Origin: Halomicroarcula saliterrae
Lineage (GTDB): Archaea > Halobacteriota > Halobacteria > Halobacteriales > Haloarculaceae
Direction: 5' to 3'
DNA: 64,000 nucleotides
Assembly (NCBI RefSeq): GCF_031624395.1
Contig: NZ_JAMQON010000002.1
Span: forward strand, 124,001 to 188,000
Below, piece after piece: positions 58,893 to 64,000 of this stretch; within the stretch, counting starts at the first letter, position 1, and each line of letters starts with the position of its first letter. The notes under the pieces are model-generated. The model was not told the origin of the DNA and searched no databases. It saw nothing but the letters and a program-made list of their open reading frames with translations. A program made the translations under genes and the position numbers.

Positions 58893-59563
58893 CTGTTTTC
58901 TCCCGAGGGAATCGCGTAGTAGTCGGCCAGTCGGTCCAGCCCGCGGTTGGTCACGAACGTCAGGACGAAATACACCGCGCTGATCGCCAGAAACACTTCG
59001 AGGACGGCGGTCGAACGCCCGCTCTGGGTGAACAGGTCGTACCCCCGCGTCAGCAGCTCCGCGAGGCCGATGGCGAAGGCGATGCTGGTGTCTTTCAGAA
59101 CGATAGTGAACTCGTTTTGGAAGCCGGGCATGCTGCGGCGCAGCGCCTGCGGGACGACGACGTGACGGATAGCCTCGAAGCGGCTCATGCCGACTGCGCG
59201 GGCCGCCTCCAGTTGTCCCTCGTCGACACTCTGGATCGCCCCTCTGAATATCTGTGACTGGTAGGCCGCGCTCCGCAGTCCGAGGCCGACAGTCGCCGTC
59301 ACGAACGCCGACTTCGAAATCGAGACCACGAAGAACAGCACGAGCATGATGACGACGATAGGCGTGCCTCGGAGGAGAACGCCGCCCGTGCTCACGAGCC
59401 GCTGTAGCAGGCCGTCACCGTACACTTCGAGCGCCCCGGCGGGGAATCCCAGCAGGAACCCCACGGCGAGGGCCGCGAGCGTCAGCCCGACTGTGACGGT
59501 CGCACCGCCAAACAGGTAGCCGAGATTGTCGACGACGAACGCCCAGTCACCTGCCTGTAACAT
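58889..59563 (-). CDS. polar amino-acid ABC transporter permease (small)
   Basis: A 224-residue permease with about five helices and the EAA loop SVDEGQLEAARAVGMSRFEA. It pairs with the larger permease to form the channel. It begins 4 nt after the solute-binding protein gene and ends overlapping the ATPase gene. Confidence 0.93.
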   Translation of the reverse strand: MLQAGDWAFVVDNLGYLFGGATVTVGLTLAALAVGFLLGFPAGALEVYGDGLLQRLVSTGGVLLRGTPIVVIMLVLFFVVSISKSAFVTATVGLGLRSAAYQSQIFRGAIQSVDEGQLEAARAVGMSRFEAIRHVVVPQALRRSMPGFQNEFTIVLKDTSIAFAIGLAELLTRGYDLFTQSGRSTAVLEVFLAISAVYFVLTFVTNRGLDRLADYYAIPSGENR

Positions 59564-59567
59564 CGGT

Positions 59568-60356
59568 CTACTCGCCGAACCACTTCTGGGTCAGTTCCTC
59601 GTAGGTGCCCGACTCGCGGACCGTCCCCAGCCCCTCGTTGAGGGCGGACTGGCGGGCCTCGTCGCCCTCTCGGACGCCGAAGCCGAACTTCTCGCCTGTC
59701 TCGTAGACGAACGCCACCTCGACGGGGCGGTTCGCCGCGAAGGAGTTGGCGACGGGGACGTCGATGACGACGGCGTCGACGTTGCCGTTCTCGAGGTCCT
59801 GAATGGCCAGTACGTAGTTGCCGTAGGCGTTGTACTGGTTCTCGGTGATCTCGTCTCCGACGAGTTCGTCCTGAACGGTGCTCTCCCCGGTAGTTCCTTT
59901 CTGTGCCCCGACGGTTCGGTCCGCGAGGTCCGGGAGGCTCCCCGGCGAGAAACTGCCGTCCGACCGTACGACAATGGCCTGGTCGGAGGAGTAGTACGGG
60001 TCGCTGAAGTCGATGTTCTCGTCGCGGTCGGGGCCGATAGTCAACCCGGCGGCGATGACGTCGATGTTGTTGTTGAGCAGCGCCGGGGTCAGCGAGTCGA
60101 ACTTGAACTCCTCCCAGCCCGACAGCGTGTAGTCGGTCTGCTCGACGACGGCCGTCAGCAAGTCGACGTCGAAGCCGACGAGCTCCCCGCCCTCTTTCAT
60201 CTCGAACGGCGGGAAGCCGGGTGCGGTACCGGCCGTAATCGTCCGTTCGTCGCCGTTACTACTGTCGTTGCCGGAACAGCCGGCCACCGACAGGGTGACG
60301 GCTGCCCCGCCGACCGTGGTGAGATACCGCCGTCGCGAGAGTCCTCTCTCAGACAT
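59568..60356 (-). CDS. polar amino-acid-binding Tat lipoprotein (SBP_bac_3)
   Basis: A 262-residue solute-binding protein and first gene of the ABC operon. Tat signal (SRRRYLTTVGGAA), lipobox SVAGC (Cys about residue 27), then the family-3 binding fold: TAGTAPGFPPFEMKE, LVGFDVDLLTAV and IAAGLTIGPDRDENIDFS. The ligand is probably a polar or acidic amino acid; the conserved pocket Arg and Asp are present but do not decide. ATG 60356 leads straight into the signal peptide. Confidence 0.93.
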   Translation of the reverse strand: MSERGLSRRRYLTTVGGAAVTLSVAGCSGNDSSNGDERTITAGTAPGFPPFEMKEGGELVGFDVDLLTAVVEQTDYTLSGWEEFKFDSLTPALLNNNIDVIAAGLTIGPDRDENIDFSDPYYSSDQAIVVRSDGSFSPGSLPDLADRTVGAQKGTTGESTVQDELVGDEITENQYNAYGNYVLAIQDLENGNVDAVVIDVPVANSFAANRPVEVAFVYETGEKFGFGVREGDEARQSALNEGLGTVRESGTYEELTQKWFGE

Positions 60357-60436
60357 ACCCGACCATCGGGGTATGCCGGGATGAGTGTTACGAACGGAAC
60401 AACACGTGTTGTAAAACGGTCGACAGTGTGTGCCGT

Positions 60437-60937
60437 TCAGTCGGAGCTCGGTGTCGCGTCGGTGTCCGTCCCCGACTCGGCCGATGTATCGGCGGTCGCC
60501 GTCGTCGCGGACGCGTCGTACGACCACGCGGTCGCGGCGACCAGCGCGGTCAGGATCGCCAGCGCGGCGGCGTGGTGGAGCACCTGCGCGGCCGCCCCGA
60601 AGTTGACGATGGTGTTCGCCCCGAGCAGTATCTGGACCGGGAGCACCACCGTAGCGACGGCGGTAGCGTACTTGAGTCGGGACGAGTAGTCACCGCGCCA
60701 GGCGGCGGCGGTCGAGCCGAGGATGGCGAAGCCGGTTATCATCGCCACGAAACGGTGGAACCACTCGACGAAGCTCGCCCAGTTGGCCGGGAAGAGTCCG
60801 AGCCAGCCGTCACACAGCGGCCAGCGGCCGTCACAGGTCAGCCCGGCACCGATGGCCCCGGTGTACACCCCGAGCAGGATGAGACCGAAGGTCAGCGCCG
60901 TCGTCGCCGTGAGCAGCCGGCGGAAACGGGTGGTCAT
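60437..60937 (-). CDS. ctaA: short CtaA/COX15-like heme A synthase
   Basis: A 166-residue four-helix protein, half the size of bacterial CtaA, as in other archaea. The His motifs EWFHRFVAMITG and VLHHAAALAI, which bind heme, and a Cys pair in TCDGRWPLCDGW are present. It oxidises heme O to heme A for terminal oxidases. ATG 60937 is preferred; it is divergent from the malic-enzyme gene with a 202-nt gap that holds both promoters. Confidence 0.88.
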   Translation of the reverse strand: MTTRFRRLLTATTALTFGLILLGVYTGAIGAGLTCDGRWPLCDGWLGLFPANWASFVEWFHRFVAMITGFAILGSTAAAWRGDYSSRLKYATAVATVVLPVQILLGANTIVNFGAAAQVLHHAAALAILTALVAATAWSYDASATTATADTSAESGTDTDATPSSD

Positions 60938-61139
60938 AGTTGCCACTGAGGACTCGACGTACTTAGGAATCGCTCTTTGCGGTCGCCGCTCCCGCCCCCG
61001 TCGTCACGGGGCGGCCGCTCGTCGTCGGTACGAGGGCGCAAGCGGTCGCTATCGCGGTCGGCGGTGACGACCCAGACGTGTCCGACGCACCGCCCATGTG
61101 CCAGCGTACATTTATACGGCCCCCTGACTCCCATTCCCT

Positions 61140-63395
<2,256 letters not shown>

Positions 63396-63412
63396 CGTAC
63401 GCCGAGTAACGG

Positions 63413-63658
63413 TCACTTCAGCCGTTCAGTCGGGGGGTTCAGAAAGAGCGCGTCCGCGAGCACCGCGACACCGAGGACCGACCCCCCTGCGAGCGCGGTG
63501 GGCAGGGCCACGCCGAAGAGCCCGCTGGCGACAGCGGTCAGTAGGAACGCCATCGGGATAAGGGCCAGCACGATGTCGTAGCGCGAGACCTGCCAACGCC
63601 GCGCTCGCTGGTTTCGGTACTGTCCGTCGGGTCCGCGTGTTTGTCGTCCGGTACTCAT
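63413..63658 (-). CDS. small two-helix membrane protein
   Basis: An 81-residue protein with a basic N-terminus (about 25 residues) and two helices near 28-48 and 53-72, ending NPPTERLK. No family is recognised. A GATACATA box at about 63679-63686 (minus strand) lies close to 27 nt before the start. It converges with maeB. Confidence 0.65.
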   Translation of the reverse strand: MSTGRQTRGPDGQYRNQRARRWQVSRYDIVLALIPMAFLLTAVASGLFGVALPTALAGGSVLGVAVLADALFLNPPTERLK

Positions 63659-63845
63659 TTTCGACAGCTCTCACCGGAGAGTATGTATCTCCCCTCACTT
63701 AAAATTTGAGCTGTGTGACGTTTCGGGAACGTCCTCGAAGTCACAAACAATCATCGCCATAACTTATCGGTCGCGTCCACAGAGCGACGGCGCTCACGCT
63801 AGCGGACCGCAGGAACCTTTCAATCTACCGGATGTACGCCGGTAC

Positions 63846-64000
63846 ATGACAGAGACGGTCGCCGTCACAGGCGGGAACGGTCGCATCGGTGGGGCAGTGC
63901 TCGAACACCTGTCCGGCGAGGGGTTCCGGACGGTGAACCTCTCGCGCGGGTCCCGCGAGGAGTCACACGCGGACGCCTACCTCCGGACAGACCTGCTGGA
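63846..64000 (+). CDS. NAD(P)-dependent SDR/epimerase-like protein, 3' end outside window
   Basis: The first 51 codons only. MTETVAVTGGNGRIGGAVLE is the Rossmann nucleotide-binding opening (TGGNGRIG) of extended SDR proteins such as sugar-nucleotide epimerases. A CTTTCAATC box lies about 27 nt upstream of ATG 63846. Substrate cannot be told from this fragment. Confidence 0.8.
   Translation, partial: MTETVAVTGGNGRIGGAVLEHLSGEGFRTVNLSRGSREESHADAYLRTDLL

Overview
The window is typical haloarchaeal chromosome. G+C is high by eye, the proteins are acidic, many genes start at or just after an inferred transcription start with an AT-rich box about 27 nt upstream (leaderless mRNAs), and gene content is archaeal: aIF5A, archaeal DnaG, RFC large subunit, TrmY, HMG-CoA synthase, siroheme decarboxylase, archaeal pilins and Tat lipoproteins. 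The gene set suggests a Haloarcula/Halomicrobium-like lineage, but that is an impression rather than a computed placement. I recognised no rRNA, tRNA, CRISPR array, insertion sequence or integrase.

Layout. 1-7.5 kb: small membrane proteins, purC, a NUDIX hydrolase, a large Tat lipoprotein, trmY, a zinc-finger protein, and the agmatinase/aIF5A pair that fits the haloarchaeal hypusination route. 7.9-15 kb: a tight PhyH dioxygenase / NRAMP-like transporter / P-loop operon, a DUF4242 protein, a UbiB-type kinase, Hsp20, a GIDE-like membrane protein and a MoeA-like protein lacking its usual domain II. 15-20.5 kb: a lipoprotein, a HAD phosphatase, an LWR-salt protein, PCD, and an operon for tetrapyrroles (ahbAB fusion, precorrin-2 dehydrogenase, hemA). 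20.5-26 kb: a cell-envelope cluster (two BGTF-like surface proteins, an anchored protein, a membrane-anchored subtilase and a membrane-bound HTH regulator). Three of its promoters share a 21-nt imperfect palindrome just upstream of the TATA box.

26-36.3 kb: tandem cold-shock genes, a catalytic and a divergent cis-prenyltransferase facing each other, DUF92, GNAT, dnaG, a peroxiredoxin, small zinc proteins, a CARF-like regulator and a DUF3311/solute-sodium symporter pair. 36.3-39.2 kb: valS, preceded by a short valine-rich open frame that overlaps two mutually exclusive hairpins. 39-45.6 kb: two tandem citrate-synthase-family genes, the first fused to a winged-helix domain, separated by palindromic repeats; then a Gln/Pro-repeat protein, DUF1405 and a Tat lipoprotein hydrolase. 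45.7-52 kb: pdxS, MscS, DUF2150 and a 950-residue pilin-like surface protein with a palindrome over its promoter. 52-64 kb: HMG-CoA synthase, an XRE regulator, a pilin, rfcL, a four-gene polar amino-acid ABC operon, ctaA, a malic enzyme with a phosphotransacetylase-like domain, and the start of an SDR gene cut by the window edge.

The strongest candidates for undescribed biology are the shared operator in the envelope cluster, the valS leader, and the citrate-synthase/winged-helix fusion. Two families of intergenic repeats (palindromes starting TGATAC or TGAGAC, and a compound repeat built on GAACRGCCRGARAG) also recur here.
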